A model generated the notes under the pieces. That model searched no databases and was not told the DNA's origin. It saw only the letters and a program-made list of their open reading frames with translations. Position numbers and translations under genes: made by a program. From Taeniopygia guttata (Eukaryota; Chordata; Aves; Passeriformes; Estrildidae), in contig NC_133027.1 of assembly GCF_048771995.1 (NCBI RefSeq), forward strand, positions 57,225,501 to 57,289,500: a stretch of DNA of 64,000 nucleotides, written 5' to 3'. Of the stretch, positions 41,101-54,842 are shown in pieces (position 1 is the first letter of the stretch; every line of letters begins with the position of its first letter).

Positions 41101-43018
41101 TCTCCATCCTACTGAAACACTGCATCCACCATTATTATGGGAAGCATCAGTCATACAGCAAATAAGGTGCTGCAGAAGAACATGGTAAAGAATTCCCACT
41201 GGAATTTTGGCTTTTAGTAAAGAATTCTGGTGTCCAAAGACAGGAGAAATTTTCTTGCTAGTATCAAAACCTAAATACTTCTTCATACAAATTCAGTTTC
41301 CTCAAAGTCTGCGGTCCTGACAGATTGAGTAATTTATCAACGTGGGTCTGAAGTTCTGGTGGGCTGCTTATGTAGAGTTTTCAATTGTGCTGTTCTTTGT
41401 GTTGTTAGTTTTAGAAATACTTTAATTCAAAAGAGTCCCAACTCAAATGGCACTTCACCTCGCCCACATTACACACACTCTAAACAGGCATGAAAGTGTC
41501 CGGAAGATGCATAGTATTGCAAAACATTGAAAAGTTGGCTCGCTCTTCTGATTGCATATTTCTTATTATCTTTATTCATATAAGTAATAGTATGGAAGAA
41601 ATAGGCATTCAGGACAGCCACTGTTCTGGCTACTGTAAAATTCTTGTGAAACACAGAGAACACCAGGTACAGAAGTGACATGAACGGGTAGGAAACCTAG
41701 TTTGAAATATATTGTGGAACTCCTTTAGCACTTAGTGTACCCACTTTAAATGTGTATGATATTGCTAACAAATGCATCCATTTCAATAATTTTGTTAATT
41801 TACTTTTTTCCTCCTTTAATTTTCTCAGAATTATCTGTATGTACAGTGACACTTGAATCACACCTTCCATTTTTATGTCTATGCTTTCATTTCAGCTGAG
41901 GTTCTTACTGTGGTTGCCCTGAGAAGAGCTTCTTTGTTATTATATGCAAAATGTTTCTTTTGTGTGCTTTCCTGGATTATGTTCACATACTATGAATTCA
42001 GTAGTTCAATTCTATAACAGTTGGACTGAAGAAGTTTTTCTTTTCATTTGTGGCAGTGAAATTCTTACCACGGTGCTTGTAAAATGCTGGACTAAGTCTG
42101 TTTCCTAGCTGACGTTGCTCAAGCCTAAAGTTCAGTGAGGGGAAAGGAGACAAATAATTTAATGTGAGTGGCCAGGTCATTGTGCTAGCTGAGTACAAAT
42201 ACACTGACCTCAGCAGGTCAAATATTTTAAAACAATATCCATACAATGCAGTATATAAGCCAGCAAGTTTTTTCATACCACAAAGTACAACATCTCTCTT
42301 CCCACACTTCTTGTACTTCAAAAATAGGACCCTGAAAGACCAACTGTCCAGGTAAGAGGGACTGCTCCCACTAAGCCTTGTCCTAGGAATCAGCTGTGGG
42401 AAATGACATCCTTTGGTTTGCAAGAGATAAGCTACGTTGGAAACTCTTTCTCTGAAGCAGAGTTGAACAGTACTAGACTACATTTTGAGTGTAGTCTAGT
42501 ACACTAGAGTCTTCCAATCTCAGTGTCATTGGAAGAAGGTAAGGAGAAGTAGAAGTCAGAAGTTCTTATGTCAGAGCAAGCAACACTTAACTTGGAGTTA
42601 ACTTGAACTTGATTTTGGCTAACATTCAGTGCTTTATATATTTTGGGCAAATATGCCATTAATTGCATGATCCTTCTTTTTCTCGTTTTAGAAAGGAAAA
42701 GGACATCAGTCTTTATAAATGCTTTATAAAATAGCAACTGCATCACTTCTTTCTCTGCTCCTTTTGAGCTAGGCACAGAGTTATTTTCAGCTGTAATGGC
42801 TCTTAGTGTGTCCTCAGCCTGGAGACCATCCCTAAAATAAAGGCTGGGAAAGAGACAGGGTAGGCAAACTAGCTACCCATTCTTGATGTAGGAAAAGGAA
42901 TAGGAAAGCCTGTTGAAATCCAAATACTTCAGGAAATACTCTGATAAACTCATCTTTCTCATGGCAGCCAGTATGGGAAAGGTTGAGGGCATCCATACAT
43001 TCATACAAGCATCTATGG
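35176..43018. other. Presumed SGK1 long-isoform intron, part 2
   Basis: No exon, RNA gene or repeat family recognised. A 14-nt T run sits near 35305-35318 and A runs near 39085. Short open frames look random. Confidence 0.55.
42470..42502. repeat. Perfect 13-bp inverted repeat, 7-nt loop
   Basis: GTACTAGACTACA (42470-42482), loop TTTTGAG, and exact reverse complement TGTAGTCTAGTAC (42490-42502). The stem is too short for a normal microRNA precursor. Confidence 0.92.
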
Positions 43019-43408
43019 GTAGATATAGTTGCTCAGTCTGGAGAAGAGAAAGCTCTGAGGAAACTTTATAGCAGCTTTCAGTACTTAAAGGAGCCCAAGA
43101 GGAAGGTTGAAGAGGCACTTTTTGCAAGGCATATAGTAAGACAAGAGGGAATGGCTTTAAACTGAAGGAGGGTATATTCAGCAGGATAGTATCAAGAAAT
43201 TCTTTACTGTGGGGATGTTGAGACATGAGAACAAGTAGCCCGGAGAAGCTGTGGATGCCAAATCCCTGGAAGAGTTCAAGACAAGGTTGGCTGGGGGCCC
43301 AAGAAACCTGGTCTGGTGGAAAGTGCCCCCTGATCGCAGGGAAGTTGGAACTAAATGATCTTTTAAGGTCCCTTCAAGCCCAAATCATCCTATGATTCTG
43401 TGATTGTG
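43019..43408 (+). mobile_element. CR1 LINE 3' fragment
   Basis: A clear CR1 3' end starting at the TGCTCAGTCTGGAGAAGAGA segment (43030-43049). It runs through GGGAATGGCTTTAAACTGAA (43147-43166) and ATTCTTTACTGTGGGGATG (43199-43217). It then has GGAACTAAATGATCTTTTAA (43347-43366), and ends in the CCTATGATTCTGTGATTG terminal repeat (43389-43406). It is diverged, 5'-truncated, non-coding, and antisense to SGK1. Confidence 0.93.
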
Positions 43409-43515
43409 GGAGCCCCAAAGGAGCCGAGACATGGGGAAATTGCTTCCTTCTTTGCTGTGATGTGGGGTCCACATTTCTTCATTTCACACAGCAAGGTGCC
43501 AGGGCTGGAGACTAC

Positions 43516-43535
43516 AAAAAAAAAAAAAAAAAAAA
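43516..43535 (+). repeat. (A)20 tract
   Basis: 20 A preceded by GGAGACTAC and followed by GAGAAATAAG, about 110 bp beyond the CR1 end. Origin unclear. Confidence 0.9.
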
Positions 43536-44420
43536 GAGAAATAAGATGGTTTAAAGAAGACATGTTACTCTTTGAATAACAATGGCAAGGCAGGTAGCAC
43601 TGCTGGTCTAGAAGTGACCTGCGACTTGAATGCATGTGTGCTTGTAGAGGGATTACTGTTGCTTAGCTTTCAGCCAGTCCTCACCTGCTGTGCTGAACCG
43701 AGAGCCAGAGAAATGTGGTTTGCAAAGGCAATTTAAACTCTGAAGCCTAATTTACACATCAACATTGTTAATTATTTCATTGCTGAACATCTTAACAGCA
43801 AGAGCTCATTATTGGCTTCATATTCTGTTCACTTGAAAGGACATCAATACCAACAGTGGAAGCAGAATCTATTATCTAGACTAAATACCACAACCACTTT
43901 GTATTAGAAATAAAAGATGTTGCTCATTGATACAAAATGATGCTCATTTATTAAACTGTCTGCTTTCACTGCTGTTTTCTGGAGTCCTGTAGACTTTGCC
44001 TTATTCAGAAGACACAGCCTCAGGATCCAGAATATTTTCGCCACTGGGATGACAGTGAATATCCTGGTTTTGCTTGAGGTTCCAAATTATAGAAATAAGT
44101 CACTGAATTCATTATGGAAGTTAGCATGTCTGGATTTACATCTTCATTCCTGTAGACAATCTCTTCCAGTGAGGACAGTATCAGAATGTGACAGGGCTGA
44201 TTGTGCATTAGCTCTGTGGATTGTGTTTTGAAATGCTCACCTAAACTTAAAAGATTCATAAAGTTAGTGGCTAAAACTTCTGCAGTCAGTCATAACAGCC
44301 AGTTATCCATTGGAATGAATGGGAGCCAATCACACTTCTTTTGGCATGGCTGCTTCAGCGCTGCTGAAGTTTCAGTGGAGTTGTCTGACTGAAAGTCCAA
44401 AACATCTGCCGAGGCCACCA

Positions 44421-44436
44421 GCACTAGGCCTAGTGC
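44421..44436. repeat. 16-bp perfect palindrome
   Basis: GCACTAGGCCTAGTGC is fully self-complementary with no loop. A second CCTAGG-containing stretch follows immediately. Confidence 0.95.
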
Positions 44437-47400
44437 CTAGGAAGGGCTGTCAGCACTGCTGGTGACCACAGTCATCTGCAGCTTCTGAAATGAGAATAGA
44501 CCTGATGTCCCCATGCTGGTGTCCAAAGCAAGAGCCCCTGGTGAGTCTGGAATTTGAAGTTGCCTAGACCAGAACATGGCTACAGGTGCTGCTTCTTACT
44601 GGCAGGTTCTCCCAGCCTACCTATGAAAGAATGTTCAGAGGTTTGCATAGCTGTTTGAAAAAAATGTGAGAAGTCTGAGTTCTTCCCCGGGGTGGAAAAA
44701 GCATTGATGCAGATTTCCATAAAGTGGCCATGACTTGGACTGGGTTTGATAGTGCTGCATCAAAGGACCATAATTAAGTGAGCTGCAAAGCTGAGAGGAA
44801 GCCATTTCATGTGCTGCAGTGCTCCAAGCTCTGTGTTTCTCCACACAGTGATGCATCCTTGCACAGCACCTCTGCAAAGGGTGCCAGTCCTGGGAACAGT
44901 GGGCTGCAGGTGCCCATAGCTGCCATCACAGCTCCCTGGGCTATTGCTACCATAAACACACAACACAGAGCAGCAAATGCAGGAAGTGTCTTTATTTATC
45001 TCTCAAGAGAAGAGAGTTTTCTAGTTGTGCAAAATACTTTTTTTTTGTGGGATAGCTACAATACAGATACCCCAGTGGGATCTGAAGGATGGGCTTCCAT
45101 GAAGAATCACCAAGACTGAAAACAATAAAGTTCTTCAACTGTGTTGCTGATTTTTTCAAACATATTCCTGGCATATCTTTGCTGTATAACAAAAAAGCAT
45201 TTTGCATTGCTGTTAGTTATTGGGGAAAGTGTCCTCATTTCATTAAAGCAATATTTTATTCCGACTCCAACTTTTACTTTCAATAAATATCATGCTTTTG
45301 CCTTGACAGTTGTCAAATTGTGAGAAACCTTATTATTTGTGGCAATATTTTGTTCAATTAAGATTATCATGGGAAGGAAGAAGCAGATATTGGTGGACTA
45401 AAAAGTCAGTTCTTGTAAGACTTGCAGCTAACCTGTATAAATCCAAGCTATTTGAAGTAGCTCACATCTAATCTGCAAAAACATAACCACGTATGTTTTT
45501 GTTTTGTACCTCACATATGAACTTTCCAGAGGTTGCTTGACCATTGTCAGGGGACAGAAGATGCATTTTCCTGCAGAAGAACAGGCTGGGAAAACTGAAT
45601 TTGGCATTGGGTTAACTGTGTTTTTCACTACGGACCTTATCCCAACCTAAAGCCAAACTCAGGGTCATAACTGAACAACATTCTGTGAGTCAGAGGTTTT
45701 GTGATTCATTGCCTTCAACAGGGCAAATCAGAGCTGAATTTGATGATGTTGGGAACCAGATCAGTTTGAATGGGACTGGTTGGTGTAACAGGAAGAAGGA
45801 CTGTGCTGTGGTTCACAGGACAGGGTGCTGGGAACAAGGAAACTGCAAACCTGCAGTGCAATGTAAATGCTGCATCAAACAGCAATTCATTATGAATGTA
45901 CAGCATGCTGTAGCTACCAGTCAGCCAAAGAATCCTTCCTCTTGGGAAAACAAAGTCAAGGGACAAGCGGCAGTGAAAATCAGCATTTTTCTTACCTACG
46001 CTTAGATGAAATTTCACCAGCTTTTTCTACAGTAGAACTACACTGCTCCAAACAATGCATATGAATGTTATTTTGATTAATCATTATAAAGCAGCTAACA
46101 TCTTTATTTATTAATTTATGTCAGATGGTGGAAATAAAAGTATTGAACAGAACATTTTTTAAAAGATTTCTTTTTCTCTCTTAGTTCAAAAATTCATTAA
46201 ACCCAAGATATGAGATCCAAGGTTTCTAGCCTGAGATTTTGAAAGAGTTTGACTTTGGGTTCAGATTCATAATGGTGTTTTGTTCCATGGGACTGAAAAG
46301 GAATCTTGAGACCAGACAATGCTGAATAGAGTTGAAATTCAGGTACCTAACTGTAGAGTCAGAAGTAGATGGTACAACGATCTTGTCCGATATTCTGCAA
46401 AATGTGGCTACAGAATCTTGTCAGGTTTATTGCTACCTCACCCTGCTCTCCTCTGACCTTTTATGCCTGGTTTGGACTTCAGGATTTCCAGTGATATAAA
46501 ATCTACCTTTCCTTATATGAGTTATTTGTTCAACATTTTTTTCACCTTTTTTTCTTATTGATTGCTTTTGCTTGATCTTCCAGTCACGAGATGCTTTTCT
46601 ATCTTTTCTTTGAACAGCTTTGTGTTACAAGTAGCTGCTCCACCAGGAGATATTTGTAGGCCGTGGTCAAGTTGCTTCTCAAATTAATTTTTGATGAAGT
46701 CATCATGGCCCTCTCATCCAGGGTTAAATAATCATTCATTTGACACAAGGGAGAAATACACACAGTTCCTACAAAGTAGCAAACAGAGCTATAAATTTGA
46801 GCCCTTTCAGTTGACTCACAATAATATGCACCTACATCCTAAATCAAGTTCAGAAAAAAAAAATACCATTTAATTAACATTGGTTGTATTTTCCAAAATA
46901 AGACAAGGTGTAATAGAAACAGAGATCATGTCTAGACTATCCAAAATTGGGACTTACTGCCATTTTTCTCTTTTTATGTAGACTTAAGGAGACCAAACTA
47001 AAGACTACAATTTATCACAATAACTTTTTAACAATTTACCACAAATAAACTAATGCTTTGTACCCTATAATAAAAATTATAAAATGTGCCTAAAATAATT
47101 TCGAGCATGGAATTTAACTTCTAAGTAAACAGTGGTGTAAAAATATATATCTGTATGTGGAGCTGACACAACACTCACAATGAACAAGGTATGTTGAGTG
47201 GGCAGGGCTCCCACATATTTACAGGTTCCCTCAGAGCTGTGGATACCTTCCAAGGTTATACTTCCTTGTTTCCCAGGAATCAGACTGAAAGGTCATAAGA
47301 CTGTATTTTCTGGTCCTTGTCATCTCTAACCAGAGCAAAGTCATTCACTTGTACATTATCTCACTCTCATTTACAAACAGTTAATGCAGGAAAGTGAATG

Positions 47401-49687
47401 TTAACTGAATTCAGTGCAGGTTTGCTTAAAGATTTGGACAAGTGTTGTAGTCAGTTTCCACTCTGCTTGAACTAATTCTCTACCATGGGTTGTAAACCCT
47501 CAGAAATAATCAATGAACCTTGCATGCTCCCAGCTTGCTCTCAATTGCTTCTGGCCTGAGCAAGGAGCATTTTTCCATGGATGAGTAAGTGAGATGTTTC
47601 AGCAACAATCACATCTGCCCACAGTGATAATTGTTCTCTGGCTGTTCAGTCATATAGCACCTATTGCCAGGGAGAAGATATGACTGGATTTTGCTTCAGA
47701 TACTAAGAGTGCTTATCGTGTAAGCAGTTGGCAGACCTTCCAGACTATAGCTTCACCCTGTCCTAGGCACGAGTATGGAAAACTAGTTGCAATATTGTTT
47801 TGTTCTGTATTTTTCTGTATGTGGGAAGAAATAAAAGCAGTGACTGCTCATGCAGTGATGTATGCCTTCCATGAGGGAGGGAAAATTGATAATATGTGGC
47901 ATCTTAAAATACTGAGCCTAAGGACTAATTGGATAATTATCTCGATTTTACAGATGGAAAAATCTAAGTAACAAAGTGTTTGAAGATTTGTGCAAACTCA
48001 AATCTCAGTTCAAAGAATCTGGAATAGGCTTTATTTTCCAATCCTCCAATTCATTTTCATAATGAAGTGATATCCCCTAATACATTCTTACAAAAGAATG
48101 ACAATCAGTTTACACATACAGTGGGGTTTATACCAATGGAGAAGCCCTTTTTTTCTGCATATTTTCTTGATGCTTATAAAGCACTTGGGGACCCTTTTTC
48201 CAGGGCTTGTAGTTCTGCCATGTATTCAGATACAAAGGGACTGAAACTTAGTGGATCTGAAATCCTGCCAGTAGGATTAATAAGCCCTCAAAACTTCATG
48301 AATACAGGATTTGCTCAGGAACAGGGGTGAATTACTCAGGAAAAGGGCTAAATTTGTTCCTGTATAATTAGTTTTGTTGTAGCACAGCTCCATGTCTTGG
48401 CAGCTTGGTGAGAGGAGGTAAAGGATAATGGCTCTGATGTGTACAGGGTCCACACTGAGTCAGCTGAGATTTACAGACATTGAGAAAATCAGAAGCAATT
48501 TACCTGAGGGATTCTGTGAGACCTGTAAATCTCCCTGTTATTCACCAGATTTCTTTTTACATCCCAAATGCCACCAAAGCCTGAGCCCTCTTACGTCCCC
48601 TAGCCCTGTGAAGTGTCTATCTCCGTCCCTGTGAATAAGGATGCTGGCTGGCACATCCTTTAATCTTGTCTGGAACACAAACTTATTCATACAGGGCAGA
48701 TATGCTTGACTGAAGAACAGAAGGTGAGATTGCAAGAGGAGCTGAAATGCACCTGGATCCACCAGCAGCGAGTGCATGATGCACTCACCAACTGTCCTGC
48801 TGCATTTCCATGGCCTGAGATGTACATATCCTGAGGAAGCCAAATATTGCTTCCTCTAGGGACAGCTTCAATGTCCTGCTGACTGGGAAGTGTTGATATT
48901 TTCATAATACTGCAGTTCAGTCCTGTGACAGAAAGGTCAAGAACATATTATTACCAGAAAAGATTGTCTACTGTACTTAGGTTTGACCCTTCATTTTTAA
49001 AGTGCCTGATCATTCTCCCATTCTTATTCCCTGCTAAGGAATCATTTAACCTGAAAATGGAAAGGAAATGAGTCTGGTTAGGAGCAAAATGGTTTTGGAG
49101 AGTCATTGTCTACCTGTGCTGTACTTGAAATCGTATTTCCATTAATTTCTGATAACTCAGTGACATAGTGAAGAAATAGTATTGTTCTCTGTTTAAAAAA
49201 ATGAAAAAAAAAATCTCACTCTACTTTTAGGAGTGAGGCCTCTGTTACAAATATCTGCAGGGAAAGAAAGTAAATTAGCAAAATCTGTACCTTTTTACTT
49301 AGGTTAATTTATGGTTCCAGCCGTTGTTGCATAAGTGCTCAGAGGAAGAAATGAAGCAAAGCTGTATAGGCGATGTAAATGGATGTCTAAATAATGCCAC
49401 TGTTGTATGCTGTGTGAGTGCAAAACTTGAAATGGAATCTTATGCAACTATGAAAAGCCCATGTTATTCTACACCCATATTTTGCAAGAGGTGGTGGAGG
49501 TGGAGTGATGCTGGCCTGCTAATGAGGGGAGTGATTGTTATTTGCCATTTAGAAACAGGTGTAGATACTGAAATTACTTAAATGAATAGGCTACTGCTAT
49601 GTCAGGGGTGTGATTAGCTCTTATCAGCAGGTTTCTTCTGTCTCTCCTGACAGGAGACAAAAGTGGCTGGATCACTTGTGCAGCTCA

Positions 49688-49725
49688 TTGGGTAGAATGA
49701 AGCTCTAAAACTTCATTCTACCCAA
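49688..49725. repeat. Perfect 15-bp inverted repeat, 8-nt loop
   Basis: TTGGGTAGAATGAAG (49688-49702), loop CTCTAAAA, and exact complement CTTCATTCTACCCAA (49711-49725), followed by further A. The cleanest hairpin in the window. Confidence 0.95.
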
Positions 49726-52700
49726 AAAAATAAATTGAGGGACTTAAGCCATAAAGTTCTGTATGAGCATCATTCTTATCTGGATGGATGTATTTTACAC
49801 TGGTCAGCCATGCAGCAATATCCAGTTTGGCTGAAGCCTGGCTTAAATCAGATTTAAACCAAATTTTGCAATCCACAATACAGGTTCAAAGGAAGGAATG
49901 AATAGAGCCTGCATGGTCCTTGCAGTCTGGCTGTGCAATTGCTGACAGTGTTTTTTCTGAACATTTGACAGTTTGATATTTGATGCTGTCATCATTAACA
50001 AGACTTGATCGTGCACAAAAGGGTTGGCCAAGATTTCAGCATATAACATTCAGCTGCTTGCATGTCCACTGAGCATGTGGTTGGTCCTTAGCCTCTGCTG
50101 CTGTGAACTGTCTCTAGCCATGTGTTTTGAGGAGTAAGGAAAGAACAAGGTATATTTCACTGCTCATTTCAAATCATAAAGGTACCAAAAGAGGATTTCT
50201 GGATGTGTTAATACTTCCTCTTCCAATTCACTTTAGTCATAACATCAAGAAAAATGGGATTTGTTAAATAGGGAAATATATAACACACCTCTAAGCATCA
50301 TCAGTCACTGTAACTCTGAAAAACAGTTGCTCCTACTTTCAAACTACAAGTATTTGCTTGCATTCCGTTACCTAATGAGATGTGGGAATGCTGGTTCATA
50401 GCTACAGATCTCTCTGAAGAAAGTTCCCATTTGTTAGAAGAATCAGAGGTTCAGTTTTTCCATTCCTCCAAAAGATTTATTTAGTATGTAGGTATTTTCC
50501 TTTCCAGCGGCCCACAAAACTTTAAAGCAGATGTAACATAAGCAGTGGTTCATCTTTATCATTAAGACCATCAGCAGGATTAATCAGGACTTATGAATTG
50601 TGGCTTTGGTCCAAGAAGAACCTATGGTTCTCCCTCAAATAAATTGAAGCAGCATTCTTAGTGAAATGATACCAAATTATCCCAACCAACCCAAAACTGG
50701 CAACAATCATGTTAGAGCCAAACAGATTTTGAGGTTGTGACAGAATTGAGCAAGTCTGTTACTATCAGCCTCACCACAAGACTGCTGCCAAAACACTGAA
50801 AGTTCAAAACTAAGCATACAAAGCATTTTCACCAAAAGAAAAATAATATTGACAAATGTTCTATGAAGGCACCAGACCTTTTTTCCCCCACTAAAACTCT
50901 TTAAAACTTAAAGGAACAATGTCCTCTTAAAATCTGCTGACAGTTCATAAAGGAAATTGTATAGACTTATATATCCACAAATATTCCTGCAGGTCTTATT
51001 TCCACTCTTCTCAGTATTGCTGGAATGAAATGTAAGGAAGAATCAGGCTGCTAATGGCATCCATGGCAGTGATACAATCTGAGTTTTACAGCAACAGGCT
51101 TGGAGAGTGTCCAAATTGCCTTTTTCCTGTACTTCTGCACTTATAGACTGGGGTAAGCATAGGTTCAGTGCAGATTTCAGCATATGCTAATGTGATAGAA
51201 GCACAGATTCACAGTCTGCTGCAGCAATTCCATAGCTTTAAGAGGACAAAGGGGCCAAAGATTTCAAACATTGCCACCACAGGCAAGCCTGAGAGGACAA
51301 GGAGTCGTCAGATCTGTGATTAGATTGTCTTCTGAATTGGGTGTGAAATGCCCCAACAAATACAGACAAAGCCTTGGACTGAACGGTGGCAGTGGCTGTA
51401 CCCAGTGCAGGAAATGGCAGATTTGCAGTTGAGTTTTGTCTTCCAGTTGTGCCTATAATGCAGGACCTAGAAGAGGCACATTGTGATGGAGGAACCACCT
51501 GAGCATAAAAATCTTTTACGGTGTATCTATGCCTTCTAGGGATGAATTCCCAGATCCTGATCTTCAAAGCCCACTCAACACTATACAGTGTGGAAAGTAT
51601 TAAGCAGTGCTTTATCAGGGTGGAACTTCAGTTCAGAATCAATCCAAAGATTGATTTTAAATGTTGGTTTGACACATTAGGAATATAATAAGCATAGTTA
51701 GCTGACATGCTGAATTTGAAAAACAAATGCCATCCTCAGAGACAGCTGGAACTAAAAACCTTATGAGATTTCAGTGATGCATACGAAAGCAAAACTAAAC
51801 AGAAAAACCCTGAACTTCCAAATTTGACCAAAAAAAATCCTGGTGATTGAAGTACACAGATGTCTGAAATTCTTCCAGTTAAAGTAATCGGATTTTAAAG
51901 GTACTTTTCTTTACAGATATACGATATTTATCTTGACAGAGTTTACTCAACAGTTTCATTGTTCCATGTGTTTCCCTTTGGTGCTTTGAAAAGAAAGCTA
52001 GTTTGTTCTTTTCATCTGTAGCCATTCCTTCAGTAGCTGTCATTTATTATGTAAAAAAAAGGGATTGTGTTGCATGCATCTGTATGCATTTGGCTTTGCA
52101 TGTAGCTATATTTTTCTTTCAGTAAGTGTATCTTGAGGCTTGGGGAATTGTTTTGATGAAAGGACAGCTTTTTAAGCCAAAATATCTTTATCTTTCAAAG
52201 GGTTTCAATTCCTGCGGGCTAGATTAAAAAAAGAAAAGCCTTAAGAAACAAAAATCATACTCTTAGTGAAAGCTAGCTTTTAGACGTCAACTTTCTAGGG
52301 CATCATCTGTAACTCTGTGTGTATAGGAACCTCTGCAGGTACCTCTTCAGCAGCACTAGGTGCTTCACAGTAACAATAGCCAATATCTTGACAATCGAGG
52401 GAGAAATGTTAGCATCAGCTATCTAACTCCTGCCTTTTAAGAGTGGCTTTTGAAAAGCTTCTCAAGAGCATCAATCCTTGTTTCTATCTAATAGACCAAG
52501 CCTGTCAACAAATGCTCCAGTTTTGACAGATCCTTCCAACCTATAGAAATCAGATCTGTTTCTCCTGCCTTCCGTGAATCTGCTTGAAATAGAGCTGAAT
52601 CGCTGATGGCAAAACTTGGCCATTCTCAAGAACGGACCTTTAGGAAGGGGGCAGGAACCGTAGCTTTCCTTCCCACCTGCACTTCATCCCGCAACCCCTT

Positions 52701-54787
52701 AATACCCAAAGAAGGGGTTTCAGGAAGGCTGCCCAGAGTTCAAGCACGCTACAAGTTTTTGTGTGTGCTCTTACAGGGTGTTGCAGCTTCAAAAGGAGGC
52801 ATCCACAGCATCTTCCATTTTCACCCGGACAAGTTTACTACCGACTAGTAGTTAGAAGATGCTTTGGGAGTAGAGAGGTGTTTTGTCCTCCCCACCTAAC
52901 AGATTTGGCAGTTATCTAAATCGTAGTCCTCATATCTTCACACTTTCAGTAATAATATGTGGGAGGTACCCTCTCTCATCAGCTTGTCTTATCCTTCAAG
53001 GGCAAGAATGGATCCTACCACATCCTCTTCAAGACCATTCTTAATCCTTCTTCATGACTTAGAGAAATAAATCTAACTTGTTTTTGTCTTTTCTATTTGC
53101 TTGCTAAGCACTATCCTGAAACACTTAAGTGTGTGCAGAATTTAATCATGTAACTACAGGCAATAGATTCTGCTCCAGAAGGCAGATGTTGTCAGGTGCT
53201 ACCACACAACTTGTCAAATGTTTATTGGAATTTAAACATTTTTATGTTGTTTTGGTATTACTTCTGTCTGTAAGTCCACTTATCTCCAAAGAAAGTCTTC
53301 GTTTCTCAGGAAAACAAAACCCCACATGGTTTCACATGACAGCTCACACTTAAGGATTTCTTAATTAGAAGGGTTAGATTAATTTTAAGTTACTTTAAAC
53401 TGGCATTTCTAATCAATGGAAGTCCCATGGGCCTGACTCCTTCTTCCAGCCTAATTTGCCTTTTATAGGCATTAGATGAGATGACACCCACCCCACAATC
53501 CCACTGAGCTCTGTCTCAGGAAAATTTGACTTTTTTCCCCATGAAATTAATTCTTCAACTTATGCAAAACTACAGCGGGTTGTTAAAAACAATAATGCCT
53601 TTTCCAGTAAGACTCCAAAATAATTTAGAGAGATAGTGACTGTTTTGAGCCTGAGCAGAGTTTCTTTTTGTTTTAAAGGTAAATGTTAATATGGTGTCAT
53701 ACAGTATAGGCCAAACAAAGACTTTGTGCAGCTGCAGTGCTGCTTCAGAAATAATTATATTTCCATTAATGTAAATGTTGGAAAAGATGATTTATCATGC
53801 ATCTGTCAAATCTAGAGAGTGCATTACAGAAACTCTTTTAGAAGATCCTGAGCTAACTGTTCAGAAGGATTAAAAGATTTCACAAAATGGAAACTCTATA
53901 ATTGGACATATAGCAAGAACACTGTATTAAGAGAAGAGACACTGAGGAATCCTGGGGTGTGGATTCCATTAAATTACCTTAAATGAGCAGCAGGCACTGT
54001 ATTGACTAATATAATAGGATTTACAGAATACATGAGTTTACAATGGAGTTCTTTGCCAATTATAAGCTCTTTGTGCAAAGAGGAAAATTGTACATAAGAG
54101 GTTATCTGGAACTTCTAGCCAGAAAAATAGTGATATCTATTTATAAACTGCAAAGGAATGCATCATCTCCAGTGCTAAGATGAGAAAAAAAAATTGTCCA
54201 CTGTGCTACTAGCACTGACCAAGGTACTTTGGGTGTCTTGTCTGGTCTGAGACTTCCAGGGGTAGACACACCGGGCATAGGAAGAAACAAAGTTTTTTTA
54301 AGAAATATGTTTTGGGGTCAGGGATTAATTTCCCTAGAGAGAAAGGACATGTGAGACCAGCCCTTGTCAATACTCAAAAGCACAGTCTAGGCAGGCCATG
54401 CAATGTCTTTTGGTGGGGAGTGGTGGGCACAAACTGGCCAGAGGATGCACTCAGCTACTTTGCAGACCTAATCTTTAGCTGTCTGTATGTGGTCTTAACA
54501 ACACATATATGAAAGAGGTTGTTTTATCTGTAGTGCAGCTACTCTTTAAGAGGGAAGTATCAATTGCCTGTCACATTGTTTTTATGACCTTGTCACACAA
54601 TGCAACAGACCCCTTTGTTTATCTACTGTGAAGCAGGGAATTATCTTCAAAATGAGCTGAAGCAATGATTATAAAATGGGCAATAAACAGATTAAAATCA
54701 AACTCTAGTTGAGGAGAGCAACTCCAGTTGCTTCAGCTAAATAGAACCTTTGTAGACCAAAGGAATCTAGCACAGCATTTGACTGGG

Positions 54788-54842
54788 AAAAAAAAAAAAA
54801 CAAAAAAAAAAACCAAAAAAAAAACACCAAACAAAACCAAAA
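54788..54842 (+). repeat. A-rich simple repeat with C interruptions
   Basis: Runs of 10-13 A separated by C, CC and CACC, ending CAAACAAAACCAAAAC. It resembles a decayed poly(A) tail; no element body was identified. Confidence 0.9.

Noticed and set aside
44381..44430. Candidate linker with PRxxFWT-like residues
   Set aside because: Flanking residues and splice sites do not fit; the short similarity is chance.
48756..48843. Candidate linker exon ending VDP before GTGCAT
   Set aside because: Phase is right by chance, but the donor is weak and the residues do not resemble the known linker of the long SGK1 isoform.
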